DNA of 41,874 nt, taken from assembly GCA_904420085.1 (NCBI GenBank), contig CAJFUA010000018.1, positions 1-41,874 on the forward strand, in the 5' to 3' direction. The stretch is from an uncultured Eubacterium sp. (lineage in GTDB: Bacteria; Bacillota; Clostridia; Lachnospirales; Lachnospiraceae). Below the pieces are notes generated by a model. That model worked only from the letters and a program-made list of their open reading frames with translations, made no database searches and was not told the origin of the DNA. Made by a program: the position numbers and the translations under genes. Below, one piece after another: positions 8,172-15,806 of the stretch; the first letter of the stretch is position 1, and every line of letters starts with the position of its first letter.

Positions 8172-9647
8172 TTATTGAAACTCTAACACGCCGGTTGCTA
8201 TCTTTTCCTGAAAAGCGGCGTCATGTTCCACAAACAACAGTGTGGGTTCATACTTTAAAATTAACTCCTCAATCTGTATTCTGGAAAAGATGTCGATAAA
8301 ATTCAGAGGCTCGTCCCAGATATACAGATGCGCCTGCTGACAGAGACTTCCGGCAATCAGCACTTTCTTTTTCTGGCCTCCGCTGAAATCCTCCATGTTT
8401 TTTTCAAACTGAACCCGCTCAAACCCCAGTTTCCGCAAAACCGCCTTGAACAGGCTTTCATCCAATCCATTGTCTACGGCATAATCGGATAACCTGCCTT
8501 TGAGATGGGATGTATTCTGAGAAACATAAGATATTTTCAGTCCTCCGGCAATATTTATCCGCCCGGTATGATCTATATTTTCTCCACAAATAAGTTTTAA
8601 TAACGTAGACTTTCCACAACCGTTCTTTCCCCGCAATGCCACCCTGTCTCCCCGGCTGACCGTAAAGGAAATATCATTGCAGACCTGATTCTCTCCATAA
8701 AACAGACGAAGATTTTTCATCTCCACCAGAACATTTCCGGAAAATTTCAGCGGTACCATCTGCAGACTGTCATATGTCTCAAGATTATGCAGTAGTTTGG
8801 ATTTTTCCTCTATGGCTGTCTGCTGTCTGTTCTGAAGGTTCTTGGAGCGCTGCATCATCTTTGCAGACTTATGCCCGATATAGCCCCTGTCCAGTTTCGA
8901 GCCGGAGTTGGTCTGTCCAAACTTACTTTTCTCCACCTGATTGGACCATGCCGAAGATCGTTTTGCCGACGCCGACAGTCGTCCGATTTCTTTTTTTAAC
9001 TTTTCATTTTCAGCCAGTTCAAAACTGTCCTGTAACTGTTTGTTATACCACCATGATGAAAAATTTCCGCTTTGAATCTCAATGTTGGTCTTATTGATGG
9101 AAAGAATATGATCCACACATGTATCCAGTAAATTTCTGTCATGGGAAACTAAAATAAATCCCTTTTTTCTTTTTAAATAGTCTCCCACCACCTTTCTCGC
9201 CTCCATGTCAAGGTGATTGGTGGGCTCATCAATCAGCAGGAAACGATTTGCACCTAAAAATAAAGCCGCCAGCAAAACCTTGGTCTGCTCTCCATTAGAT
9301 AAGGTTGCAAAAGGCCGGTACAGTACCTCTATATCAACGCGCAGTAAAGATATTTCCTTCATAATCTCCCAATCCTCACACGTCGGACAGATTTCCTGCA
9401 CAACGGAAAGGGTATCCTGACTTTTATCTTTTACTTCGTAAGGAAAATATTCAAAAGAAACATCACTGCTGATGGTGCCGCTATATTCATATTTTCCCAG
9501 AAGAAGGTTTAAGAACGTGGTCTTGCCCCGGCCGTTTCTTCCGATAAACCCCAGCTTCCAGCCGGTATCTATCTGAAAACTTACATTTTCAAAAATGTTA
9601 TCATAACTGCCTTCATAAGCGAAGGTTAAATTTGCCACCTGAATCAA
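8172..9647 (-). CDS. ABC-F ATPase, Lsa-type ribosomal protection protein
   Basis: 491 residues with two ABC domains and no membrane segments. Domain 1 has Walker A GRNGRGKTT (about 36-44), signature LSNGEQTK and Walker B LLIDEPTNHLD. A basic interdomain linker (about 200-300) follows, then domain 2 with GKNGCGKST, signature FSGGQKKK and WDEPLNFID. The N-terminal pattern (LTFAYEGS...WKLGFIGRNGRGKTT) is that of the Lsa group, whose members displace lincosamides, streptogramins A and pleuromutilins from the ribosome; the linker, which reaches the drug site, sets specificity and cannot be read from sequence. The start codon is TTG, supported by GAAGGTG seven bases before it. It heads a five-gene operon with its own promoter and a structured leader. 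Confidence 0.85.
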   Translation of the reverse strand: MIQVANLTFAYEGSYDNIFENVSFQIDTGWKLGFIGRNGRGKTTFLNLLLGKYEYSGTISSDVSFEYFPYEVKDKSQDTLSVVQEICPTCEDWEIMKEISLLRVDIEVLYRPFATLSNGEQTKVLLAALFLGANRFLLIDEPTNHLDMEARKVVGDYLKRKKGFILVSHDRNLLDTCVDHILSINKTNIEIQSGNFSSWWYNKQLQDSFELAENEKLKKEIGRLSASAKRSSAWSNQVEKSKFGQTNSGSKLDRGYIGHKSAKMMQRSKNLQNRQQTAIEEKSKLLHNLETYDSLQMVPLKFSGNVLVEMKNLRLFYGENQVCNDISFTVSRGDRVALRGKNGCGKSTLLKLICGENIDHTGRINIAGGLKISYVSQNTSHLKGRLSDYAVDNGLDESLFKAVLRKLGFERVQFEKNMEDFSGGQKKKVLIAGSLCQQAHLYIWDEPLNFIDIFSRIQIEELILKYEPTLLFVEHDAAFQEKIATGVLEFQ

Positions 9648-9650
9648 TTC

Positions 9651-9782
9651 TCACACCTTCTTTCTGCCATAAATTTCGTCTGTAGTTTTTTCTTCAGAAC
9701 AGAATTTTTCCTGAAAAACTGTTTTTGCCTTTAAAATTTCTATGATATAAACAAAATTGAGTCGCAAGAAAGTAATTTCCAA
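9651..9782 (-). other. open leader frame before the ABC-F gene
   Basis: A 43-codon open frame begins at TTG (9782), ends in TGA (9653-9651) and is in frame with the ABC-F start three bases later. There is no ATG and no clear ribosome site, so translation is doubtful. Lsa-family proteins start at the downstream TTG, so it is not an N-terminal extension. It overlaps the attenuator-like hairpin at its 5' end. A second possible short frame of 8 codons (ATG near 9670) overlaps the ABC-F start. Confidence 0.3.
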
Positions 9783-9793
9783 CGGCTCAACTT
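9751..9793 (-). promoter_or_regulatory. attenuator-like hairpin in the ABC-F operon leader
   Basis: On the minus strand AAGTTGAGCCG (9793-9783) can pair with CGACTCAATTTT (9764-9753), with one C-A mismatch and one wobble, followed by TTTTGTTT. It lies at the expected transcription start, so it would be the first structure in the RNA. Many ABC-F resistance genes are controlled by ribosome-mediated attenuation in their leaders; this placement fits that, but is inferred. Confidence 0.5.
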
Positions 9794-9799
9794 AGAGTT

Positions 9800-9828
9800 A
9801 TTATATCAATATTACAATCTGTTTACAA
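9800..9828 (-). promoter_or_regulatory. promoter of the ABC-F/argF/sbcDC operon
   Basis: On the minus strand TTGTAA (9828-9823), a 17-base spacer and a perfect TATAAT (9805-9800). The start point is expected near 9793, giving a leader of about 146 bases. The promoter begins just after the amidase stop codon. Confidence 0.8.
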
Positions 9829-9830
9829 CA

Positions 9831-10571
9831 TTATTTTTCTTTTGTATATTTCATTCGGATCCATGTTTTATTTTTACTGCGCTTACCATAACGAATACCG
9901 TCTACAATTCTTATTTTCTCAATGATACAGGTAGTTCCTTTTTTCAATTTTCCCATTGGAGTATATTTTTTTGACGCCCTGTCCCGGCTGATGACACCTG
10001 CCCTGGTGGTTACCACTTTATACGGACAATAACTGTTGGCGATTCCTTCTGCAATGGCCTGCCCCATCTTTTTATAATTATATTTTTCCACATCATCCGC
10101 ATCATCCACAAAACAACATTCCACAATCATGGCAGGTGCCGTCGTGGCATTTAAAAACATAAGTTCCGGCCGGTATTTTACCCCGCGGTTTCTAAAGCCC
10201 AGACGGGAAACAGATTTACATACGTCTTCTGCCGTTTTTACCGGTCCCAGTTTCTCGCTGTATACCAGCACTTCCACCCCTCCGGTTTCTCCGTCCCCCT
10301 TTAGGTCATTTCTTCCCACATTAAAGTGAATCGAAACATCCAAATCCACTTTGTGGGCATTGCACATCCTTACAATTTTTTCCAGTATATCTATCTGGCT
10401 TCTGCCGTCATTGACTGTACAGTCATATACCTTAAATCCAAACAGCTTCAAATACTTTTTTACCTGTTTTAATACCTTACGGTTTTCCTTTGATTCTTTA
10501 ATCAGCCCTACAGCCCCGCTTCCGATTTTTCCATCCGGGTTATGTCCGGCATGCACATTGATGGTCCACAT
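9831..10571 (-). CDS. N-acetylmuramoyl-L-alanine amidase (Amidase_3) with C-terminal SH3-like domain
   Basis: 246 residues. Residues 1 to about 165 are an Amidase_3 zinc hydrolase domain: INVHAGHN near the start, a Glu in the KESKEN segment, SIHFNVG around residue 82 and the catalytic-Glu segment MIVECCFVDD near 146. Residues about 175-246 look like a bacterial SH3-type domain (MGKLKKGTTCIIEK...W). It would cleave the bond between muramic acid and the stem peptide. There is no signal peptide or membrane helix, so it may act after mother-cell lysis or be exported in another way. GGGAG precedes the ATG. Its neighbour is a LysM-GH18 spore-type hydrolase, which suggests a sporulation or germination role; no phage genes are near. 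Confidence 0.85.
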   Translation of the reverse strand: MWTINVHAGHNPDGKIGSGAVGLIKESKENRKVLKQVKKYLKLFGFKVYDCTVNDGRSQIDILEKIVRMCNAHKVDLDVSIHFNVGRNDLKGDGETGGVEVLVYSEKLGPVKTAEDVCKSVSRLGFRNRGVKYRPELMFLNATTAPAMIVECCFVDDADDVEKYNYKKMGQAIAEGIANSYCPYKVVTTRAGVISRDRASKKYTPMGKLKKGTTCIIEKIRIVDGIRYGKRSKNKTWIRMKYTKEK

Positions 10572-10680
10572 ACTTTTGCTCCCTTCAAAATCCTATTATC
10601 AGCACCTTTATAAAGTATGCAGAACCGTCTGCCATGTTCCCTTTTCTTCTTTAATCCGACAAATTTATGCTGTTTTTTAT

Positions 10681-11826
10681 TTACACGGTTGTTTTATTTA
10701 CCACAAAATTATAATCTACCAAAAGCCAGTTGCTTCGGAACAACTGCATAATCTGCCAGTACGACGCTCCTCTTAAATTGTATTCATAGATTAATTCCAG
10801 CTTTGCCGCAATACTTCTGGGGTCCTCAAACCATACCTCATGCTCCACACCATTTTCCATATAATTAAAATAAGGGCTTTGCGCCACTTCATCAAACTGT
10901 ATGACTGCTCCCCTTTCTACAGCCAACTGAACCGCCTCGATATTTCCCAGTGTTTTTGCTCTGGTAATTCCACGCTGATAGGGAAGGGGCCAGTCGTACC
11001 CGTAATTGGGTATGCCCATATTGATTTTTGTGGATTCAATTTCTGAAACCGCATAATCAAGCACCTGACGCACCTTATTTATGGGTGCGACAGCCATAGG
11101 CGGGCCGTAAGTATAACCCCATTCATAAGTCATTACCAGCACACTGTTGGCAATCGCTCCCAATGCTCTGTAATCCTTTCCCTCATACAAAAGTCCCGGC
11201 TGGTCCGCACTGGTTTTTGGCGCCAAATCAACGGAAACCGAATACCCATTGGCATTCATTGCCTCCGTCACCGCTCTCACAAATTCCACAAAGGTATTTC
11301 TGTCTTCCGCCTTTATAAACTCAAAATCAATATCCATTCCCAGAAACCCTTTTGTCCTCATTGTGGCAAGCAAATTCCCAATCAGCGTATTGACTGCCTC
11401 CCGGTTGTTGATTAACCCGGAAATCAACTCATTGTTAAATGTCCCGGAAGCATCAAAAGGTGTCAGGGTCAATATGGGTTCCGCCCTGTTTTGCCGCGCT
11501 GCTTCTATCATAAAAGTATCATCCAATTCCGGTGGCACCAGACCGCCCTCCGTGGTAAATCCATAGGAAAATACCGCCAGCTCCGACAGGGAAATTAACG
11601 TCTGTTCCAGCACATAAGGACTGATAAAGGGATAGGCAAATCCTCGAAAGTATGCACTTCTCCGATTTTCACGCACGCCTCCCTCATCGATTAACAACGC
11701 CTGCCCCACTGCCAGTGTGTATGGATATACCAGTTGATTGTCATAGATTACGGACTCTCTGCTCACACCAAACCGGGTCGCAATTTTATCTACCGTATCT
11801 CCCTCTGTTACAACATAAATCTGCAT
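10681..11826 (-). CDS. LysM plus glycosyl hydrolase family 18 protein (YaaH/SleL-like)
   Basis: 381 residues from the chosen start. Residues 1-45 are one LysM peptidoglycan-binding repeat (MQIYVVTEGDTVDKIATRFG...VGQALLI), and the rest is a GH18 barrel. The GH18 catalytic motif reads FLGMDIDFEF, with the acid Glu present; YEWGYTYGPPMA and the closing WYDP-like region are also family-typical. SleL/YaaH proteins are N-acetylglucosaminidases that degrade cortex fragments during germination; B. subtilis YaaH has two LysM repeats, here only one. I prefer the start at 11826: an ATG at 11841 would lie inside a hairpin and lacks a ribosome site. No signal peptide, as is usual for spore coat or cortex enzymes made in the mother cell. 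Confidence 0.85.
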   Translation of the reverse strand: MQIYVVTEGDTVDKIATRFGVSRESVIYDNQLVYPYTLAVGQALLIDEGGVRENRRSAYFRGFAYPFISPYVLEQTLISLSELAVFSYGFTTEGGLVPPELDDTFMIEAARQNRAEPILTLTPFDASGTFNNELISGLINNREAVNTLIGNLLATMRTKGFLGMDIDFEFIKAEDRNTFVEFVRAVTEAMNANGYSVSVDLAPKTSADQPGLLYEGKDYRALGAIANSVLVMTYEWGYTYGPPMAVAPINKVRQVLDYAVSEIESTKINMGIPNYGYDWPLPYQRGITRAKTLGNIEAVQLAVERGAVIQFDEVAQSPYFNYMENGVEHEVWFEDPRSIAAKLELIYEYNLRGASYWQIMQLFRSNWLLVDYNFVVNKTTV

Positions 11827-11835
11827 AAAAAACAC

Positions 11836-11863
11836 CCGCATACATTTACTTAAATATATGCGG
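11836..11863 (-). promoter_or_regulatory. 28-base hairpin immediately before the GH18 start
   Basis: On the minus strand CCGCATATATTTA, AG, then TAAATGTATGCGG: 13 pairs with a single wobble and a two-base loop, followed by GTGTTTTTT and the start ATG at 11826. The T run makes it terminator-like in the coding direction; alternatively it is an operator or covers the weak ribosome site. Not bidirectional: the other side has no T run. Confidence 0.6.
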
Positions 11864-11926
11864 CCTTATAGCTATTTAGAAAATTTTTAAACCTGTTTCC
11901 TTATAAAAACCTCTCTTATTTGTGTA

Positions 11927-12211
11927 TTAAAAAAAATCCAACCGCACCTTTTTTCCAAAAGCTTCTGCTACTTTAATTATAAAGTCAAGACTTGGATTAT
12001 AGTTTCCACTTTCTAACCGTGATATATTTGATTTCTTAGTTCCAATCCGCTTCGCAAGTTCTTCCTGCGTAAGATTTTGTTCCAACCTTGTTTTAATAAT
12101 TAAAGAAATCAACTCATATCTGGGGCGCAAACGTTCGTATTCCTCTTTAAACTGTTCATCCTGAAGCAGTTTGTCTTTCAAATGCTCCATAGAAATACTG
12201 GTCTTACTCAT
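11927..12211 (-). CDS. HigA-like antitoxin, XRE-type HTH protein
   Basis: 94 residues. The C-terminal two thirds form a Cro/C1-type helix-turn-helix: LISLIIKTRLEQNLTQEELAKRIGTKKSNISRLESGNYNPSLDFIIKVAEAFG. The gene starts at ATG 12211, placed by AAGGAGG; a GTG at 12217 is too close to that site. It overlaps the end of the upstream toxin gene by eight bases, the toxin-first order of HigBA systems. It is expected to neutralise the toxin and repress the shared promoter. Confidence 0.85.
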   Translation of the reverse strand: MSKTSISMEHLKDKLLQDEQFKEEYERLRPRYELISLIIKTRLEQNLTQEELAKRIGTKKSNISRLESGNYNPSLDFIIKVAEAFGKKVRLDFF

Positions 12212-12566
12212 TTTCACTCCTCCTTATAAAATCATCCATATATCTTTTTGCCCTGTCTAATTCTTTTTTCGGTATTTTCATTGTTTTTTTAACAAATCCA
12301 TGTAGTAAAATTATTTCCTGATGATAATGTATAAAATAAAAGATTCTCGCGATATCATTCGCAAACTTTATTCTTAATTCATAAATTCCCTTATACTTTT
12401 TATTTTTTATTTTTTTTACATAAGGCTCACGTAACCGGGGGCCATATTCTTGTAATAATTCTATATCATTAAAAGCTTTTACTCTTAGTTTTGGTTCTAA
12501 ACTAAGTAAAAATTCCTCTACCGGACATTTCCCATTACCTTTTATATAATGTCTTACTGTATATAT
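12204..12566 (-). CDS. HigB/RelE-like toxin with non-AUG start
   Basis: A 120-residue basic protein of the Gp49/HigB type (PF05973): IYTVRHYIKGNGKCPVEEF at the start, PRLREPYVKKIKNKKYKGIYELR in the middle, then IARIFYFIHYHQEIILLHGFVKKT and a basic C-terminal helix. This family cleaves mRNA on the ribosome. No ATG, GTG or TTG occurs in the open frame before the domain (TAA at 12590-12588). AAAGGAG lies six bases before an ATA codon (12566-12564) aligned with the expected Met of related proteins (Met-Tyr-Thr-Val), so the start is probably ATA, or ATT two codons earlier. This may mean very low expression, or a start-codon mutation. It overlaps the antitoxin gene. Confidence 0.75.
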   Translation of the reverse strand: MYTVRHYIKGNGKCPVEEFLLSLEPKLRVKAFNDIELLQEYGPRLREPYVKKIKNKKYKGIYELRIKFANDIARIFYFIHYHQEIILLHGFVKKTMKIPKKELDRAKRYMDDFIRRSENE

Positions 12567-12584
12567 AATAATCTCCTTTCTTAA

Positions 12585-12613
12585 AAGTTATCATATACGA
12601 TTACTTTTGTCAA
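12585..12613 (-). promoter_or_regulatory. promoter of the toxin-antitoxin operon
   Basis: On the minus strand a perfect TTGACA (12613-12608), a 17-base spacer and a weak TAACTT (12590-12585) preceded by TGA. The near-palindromic ATCGTATATGAT lies between them, a possible site for the antitoxin. The 5' leader would be very short, about 12 bases before the start. Confidence 0.55.
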
Positions 12614-12821
12614 TTTTTTTTTCACACTGCACCGTAACGCCATTCTATTAAAGCAATTATCATATTGTATTAATATTTTGTAAATTGTTTGTGACTTAGT
12701 TCTTGTAAAATTGAAAACTATAGATTTCTCTAAATCTTCAATGAGAACAAATGCATTTCCGCACCTCTGATATCTTAGAATATTTTTATTATTATAGAAA
12801 TTCCTATAATTTTCCTATAAT
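12614..12821. other. gene-free stretch between toxin operon and hppA terminator
   Basis: A+T-rich sequence without a supported gene in any frame. The only structure I noticed is a short direct repeat, TTCCTATAAT at 12801-12810, repeated at once around 12812-12821. It lies between two minus-strand units (hppA ends at 12894; the toxin promoter is at 12585-12613). Confidence 0.5.
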
Positions 12822-12870
12822 AAAAAAGTACCTGATGAAAGTCATACACTTTGAAATCAGGTACTTTTTT
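12822..12870. terminator. bidirectional terminator after hppA
   Basis: AAAAAAGTACCTGAT (12822-12836) and ATCAGGTACTTTTTT (12856-12870) form a perfect 15-pair stem with a 19-base loop; either direction ends in a run of six T. It serves hppA on the minus strand. There is no plus-strand gene entering from the left. Confidence 0.9.
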
Positions 12871-12893
12871 ATTATCAAATTTTAAATTCAGTT

Positions 12894-14939
12894 CTATTTA
12901 AAGAAATAGAAGTACAACTGTGTTAAGTAGCCCTGTGCCGGAAAAGTCATGGCAAACACAAGGGAAACAATGGTCATCAGTTTAATCAGAATATTGATGG
13001 ACGGTCCGGATGTATCTTTGAACGGGTCGCCTACGGTATCGCCCACTACGGCTGCCTTGTGCGCCTCGCTGCCTTTTCCACCGGCAAAACCTCCTTCAAT
13101 ATACTTCTTGGCATTGTCCCACGCACCACCTGCATTTGACATAAAGACAGCCAGCATCACACCGCACACCAATGCACCGCACAGCATTCCTCCAAGAGCT
13201 GCTGCTCCTAAAAGATACCCAACTGCGAGTGGTGTTACCACTGCCATCACTCCCGGCAAAATCATCTCATGAAGTGCAGCCCGGGTGGAAATACCGACAC
13301 ATTTTTTATAATCCGGTTTTGAAGTGCCTTCCAATATTCCCTTATTTTCCTGAAACTGGCGACGGACTTCTTCTATCATTTTATTGGCAGCCCTTCCTAC
13401 CGAACTCATTGTAAGGGCTGAAAACATAAACGGAAGCATACCGCCAATAAAAAGTCCGGCGACCACAGATGCTGATAAAATATTAATACCGGAAATCCCT
13501 GCCACCTCTGCATATGATACAAACAAAGATAAAGCCGTAAGGGCAGCGGAACCAATGGCGAAACCTTTTCCAATAGCAGCCGTAGTATTTCCCACGGCAT
13601 CCAGTTTGTCTGTAATATCCCTAACGCTTTCGTCCAAACCGGACATTTCCGCAATACCACCGGCATTGTCGGCAATCGGACCATAAGCGTCTACTGCAAT
13701 CGTCATTCCCGTGGTAGACAGCATTCCCACTGCTGCCAGCGCAATACCGTACATTCCGAGAAATGCATAGGATAGAAGCACTCCCATCACAATAAATAAT
13801 ATGGGAATGGCTGTAGATTTCATACCTACAGAAAGACCGCTGATAATGTTTGTGGCAGAGCCGGTCCGGGAACTTTCGGCAATCTGTTTTACACTCTGAT
13901 ATTTCTCAGATGTATATATTTCCGTTACTTTTCCAATGGCAGTACCCACCACAAGACCTGACAGTACAGCAAAGAACGCTCTGAAATTTCCAAACAACTG
14001 ATAACTTAACACAGCGGAAGTGATGACTACTATGGCTGTTGCACTGTACTCTCCTGTATTTAATGCTCTCTGCGGATCGGAACTTTCCTTTCCCCTGACA
14101 AAAAATGTGGCAATCACAGAAGCCAGTACACCAATGGCTGCTATGGCAATTGGAAACATCATGCGCTCCATACCAATTCCATCATCTGCAACGAAGGATG
14201 CAACTGCCAGTGTAATGGCAGATACCAGTGCGCCTACATAACTTTCAAAAAGATCTGCACCCATACCGGCAACGTCCCCCACATTGTCACCCACATTATC
14301 CGCAATGACCGCCGGGTTACGCGGGTCATCTTCCGGAATCCCCGCTTCCACTTTTCCTACCAAATCCGCACCCACATCAGCAGCTTTTGTATAAATACCG
14401 CCGCCTACACGGGCGAACAGTGCAATGGAAGATGCTCCCAAACTAAATCCTGTAAGAATGCTGACCGCTTCTTCGGTAAACCCTGATGTGTTCATCACGA
14501 TAAGCAGAATCACGCTAAGCCCCAACACACCAAATCCGACCACACACAATCCCATGACTGCTCCACCGGAGAAAGCAATGGAAAGCGCCTTATTCATCCC
14601 CTTTTCTTTCGCGGCATTTGCCGTGCGTACATTTGCCTTTGTGGCAACATTCATGCCTGCATAACCAGCCAGCGTGGATAAGACAGTACCTGCAAGAAAG
14701 CATACTGCCGTCAGCCAGTCAATACCCACGCCCAATACAATAAAAAGTATCACTACAAATATAATTAAAATTTTGTACTCTGCAAACAGAAATGCCTTTG
14801 CTCCTTCTGCAATGGCATCCGCTATTTCTTTCATTTTTTCGTTTCCTGCATCATATTTATTTATCTTCCTTGCCTTAAACACAGCAAAGATAACTGCGAT
14901 AACTCCCGCAATGAGAGCAAAATAAATGTAATTTCCCAT
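12894..14939 (-). CDS. hppA: membrane-bound pyrophosphatase (ion-pumping)
   Basis: 681 residues with about 15-16 membrane helices. It hydrolyses pyrophosphate and pumps H+ or Na+ across the cytoplasmic membrane. The catalytic core is complete: [20 protein letters not shown], then [18 protein letters not shown], and a C-terminal [17 protein letters not shown]. The segment [10 protein letters not shown] has Ala where potassium-independent enzymes carry Lys, so it is probably of the K+-dependent type. Whether Na+ or H+ is moved cannot be decided by eye. AAGGAGAG precedes the ATG. It is a single-gene unit with promoter and terminator. Confidence 0.95.
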   Translation of the reverse strand: MGNYIYFALIAGVIAVIFAVFKARKINKYDAGNEKMKEIADAIAEGAKAFLFAEYKILIIFVVILFIVLGVGIDWLTAVCFLAGTVLSTLAGYAGMNVATKANVRTANAAKEKGMNKALSIAFSGGAVMGLCVVGFGVLGLSVILLIVMNTSGFTEEAVSILTGFSLGASSIALFARVGGGIYTKAADVGADLVGKVEAGIPEDDPRNPAVIADNVGDNVGDVAGMGADLFESYVGALVSAITLAVASFVADDGIGMERMMFPIAIAAIGVLASVIATFFVRGKESSDPQRALNTGEYSATAIVVITSAVLSYQLFGNFRAFFAVLSGLVVGTAIGKVTEIYTSEKYQSVKQIAESSRTGSATNIISGLSVGMKSTAIPILFIVMGVLLSYAFLGMYGIALAAVGMLSTTGMTIAVDAYGPIADNAGGIAEMSGLDESVRDITDKLDAVGNTTAAIGKGFAIGSAALTALSLFVSYAEVAGISGINILSASVVAGLFIGGMLPFMFSALTMSSVGRAANKMIEEVRRQFQENKGILEGTSKPDYKKCVGISTRAALHEMILPGVMAVVTPLAVGYLLGAAALGGMLCGALVCGVMLAVFMSNAGGAWDNAKKYIEGGFAGGKGSEAHKAAVVGDTVGDPFKDTSGPSINILIKLMTIVSLVFAMTFPAQGYLTQLYFYFFK

Positions 14940-15019
14940 GATTCTCTCCTTTTAAATTTATTTCTCCTGTTTTGCCAGACTGCATTTTGTTAAAATAATA
15001 ACAATCTTTTATTTTCAAT

Positions 15020-15048
15020 ACTTTAGCACTAACCATAAAATATTGCAA
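15020..15048 (-). promoter_or_regulatory. probable promoter of hppA
   Basis: On the minus strand TTGCAA (15048-15043), a 17-base spacer and TAAAGT (15025-15020) preceded by TGC, an extended -10. Each hexamer matches four of six. The leader would be about 75 bases and contains two purine-rich ribosome-site-like motifs, the nearer one (AAAGGAGAG) used for hppA. Confidence 0.45.
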
Positions 15049-15160
15049 CTAGAATCCTTCGTGTATTTTCAACAGTACTTTTATCAATTTTTAAGAGAAT
15101 AATAAGTTAACTTTTATTTTTAATATATGCATATTTGTATTTTATATTTTTTTAAGTGTG

Positions 15161-15169
15161 TGTTATAAT
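15161..15169 (+). promoter_or_regulatory. extended -10 promoter of the Lrp-family gene
   Basis: TGTTATAAT is a perfect extended -10 element (TGnTATAAT). No good -35 is seen (TTTATA at 15141-15146 is the best at 17 bases). Transcription would start near 15176, just at the edge of the dyad at 15179. Confidence 0.65.
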
Positions 15170-15178
15170 AGTCGCATA

Positions 15179-15202
15179 TTTGTAAAGGTTTTACTTTACA
15201 AA
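15179..15202 (+). promoter_or_regulatory. dyad operator at the Lrp-family promoter
   Basis: TTTGTAAAG, six bases, CTTTACAAA: a perfect 9-base inverted repeat that directly follows the -10 element, about +3 to +26. The position suits a repressor site, most simply autoregulation by the Lrp-family protein encoded next. Confidence 0.6.
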
Positions 15203-15241
15203 ATTAAATATGACTGAAAAATATGAGAAAGGAGTACTATT

Positions 15242-15700
15242 ATGAGACATGAGATTGATCACATTGATGAACAGATCATTAAACTGTTACATAACAATGC
15301 CCGCATTCCCTTGAAATCTATTGCAAATCAGGTATTCTTATCTTCCCCTGCCGTATCCGCCCGTATTGAGCGTTTGGAACAGGCAGGAATTATCATGGGA
15401 TACACCGCAAAAGTGAACCCTGCAGAATTAGGTTACCACATCAAGGCATTTATTAATCTGGAAGTAAATCCGGACCAAAAAAAGGAATTCTATCCTTACA
15501 TAAAAAAATGCAACAATGTGGTGGAATGTAACTGCGTGACCGGAGAATATGCCATGCTGATTGAGGTAATGTTCAAAAGTACCGAGGAATTGGATCACTT
15601 TATTGGCGACCTTCAGACCTTTGGCAGTACAAAGACACAGATTGTTTTCTCCACTTCCGTGGAACACCGGGGCATACCTATGTCAGAAGATGAAATTTAA
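15242..15700 (+). CDS. Lrp/AsnC-family transcriptional regulator
   Basis: 152 residues. Residues 4-50 form the Lrp-type helix-turn-helix (IDEQIIKLLHNNARIPLKSIANQVFLSSPAVSARIERLEQAGII), and about 60-145 the RAM/ligand-sensing domain with the core NVVECNCVTGEYAMLIEV. Such proteins form octamers and respond to amino acids. AAAGGAG precedes the ATG. It is divergent from hppA and followed by a terminator, so probably monocistronic. The ligand and targets are unknown; hppA, across the shared 302-base gap, is one possible target. Confidence 0.9.
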   Translation: MRHEIDHIDEQIIKLLHNNARIPLKSIANQVFLSSPAVSARIERLEQAGIIMGYTAKVNPAELGYHIKAFINLEVNPDQKKEFYPYIKKCNNVVECNCVTGEYAMLIEVMFKSTEELDHFIGDLQTFGSTKTQIVFSTSVEHRGIPMSEDEI

Positions 15701-15706
15701 TAACAG

Positions 15707-15748
15707 CGGAATGGGTTCTAACATATTTAGTTCACATTCCGTCTTTTT
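15707..15748 (+). terminator. terminator after the Lrp-family gene
   Basis: CGGAATG (15707-15713) pairs with CATTCCG (15735-15741) around a partly structured 21-base loop and is followed by TCTTTTTG. Confidence 0.7.
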
Positions 15749-15765
15749 GTTTCATATATGAAACA
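15748..15765. promoter_or_regulatory. 18-bp perfect palindrome
   Basis: TGTTTCATATATGAAACA is a complete palindrome without a spacer. It lies between the Lrp terminator and the nucleotidyltransferase-like gene, so it is probably a binding site for a dimeric regulator of that gene. Confidence 0.6.
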
Positions 15766-15778
15766 GAAAGCGTTTGCT
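15765..15778 (+). promoter_or_regulatory. possible catabolite response element
   Basis: AGAAAGCGTTTGCT resembles the CcpA cre consensus (TGNAANCGNWNNCW) with one clear mismatch (A for T at the first base). It abuts the 18-bp palindrome and precedes the nucleotidyltransferase-like gene. I could not place a promoter with confidence, so its effect is not predicted. Confidence 0.3.
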
Positions 15779-15806
15779 TAATTTTCCCAATATAAGGAGA
15801 CTGTTT

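Noticed and set aside
6256..9647. ARG box or arginine-responsive leader for argF
   Set aside because: No recognisable ArgR site near argF or the operon promoter.
7293..9647. ABC-F protein and PF06541 protein as one ABC transporter
   Set aside because: ABC-F proteins have no transmembrane partner by known family function; the adjacency is operonic only.
10590..10630. Sigma-G promoter before the amidase gene (TGCATA ... GATAATA)
   Set aside because: Spacing is 15 bases instead of 17-18; not convincing.
9831..11826. Prophage lysis module (amidase plus LysM protein)
   Set aside because: No phage genes nearby; the GH18-LysM protein and the lack of signal peptides fit spore germination or cortex enzymes.
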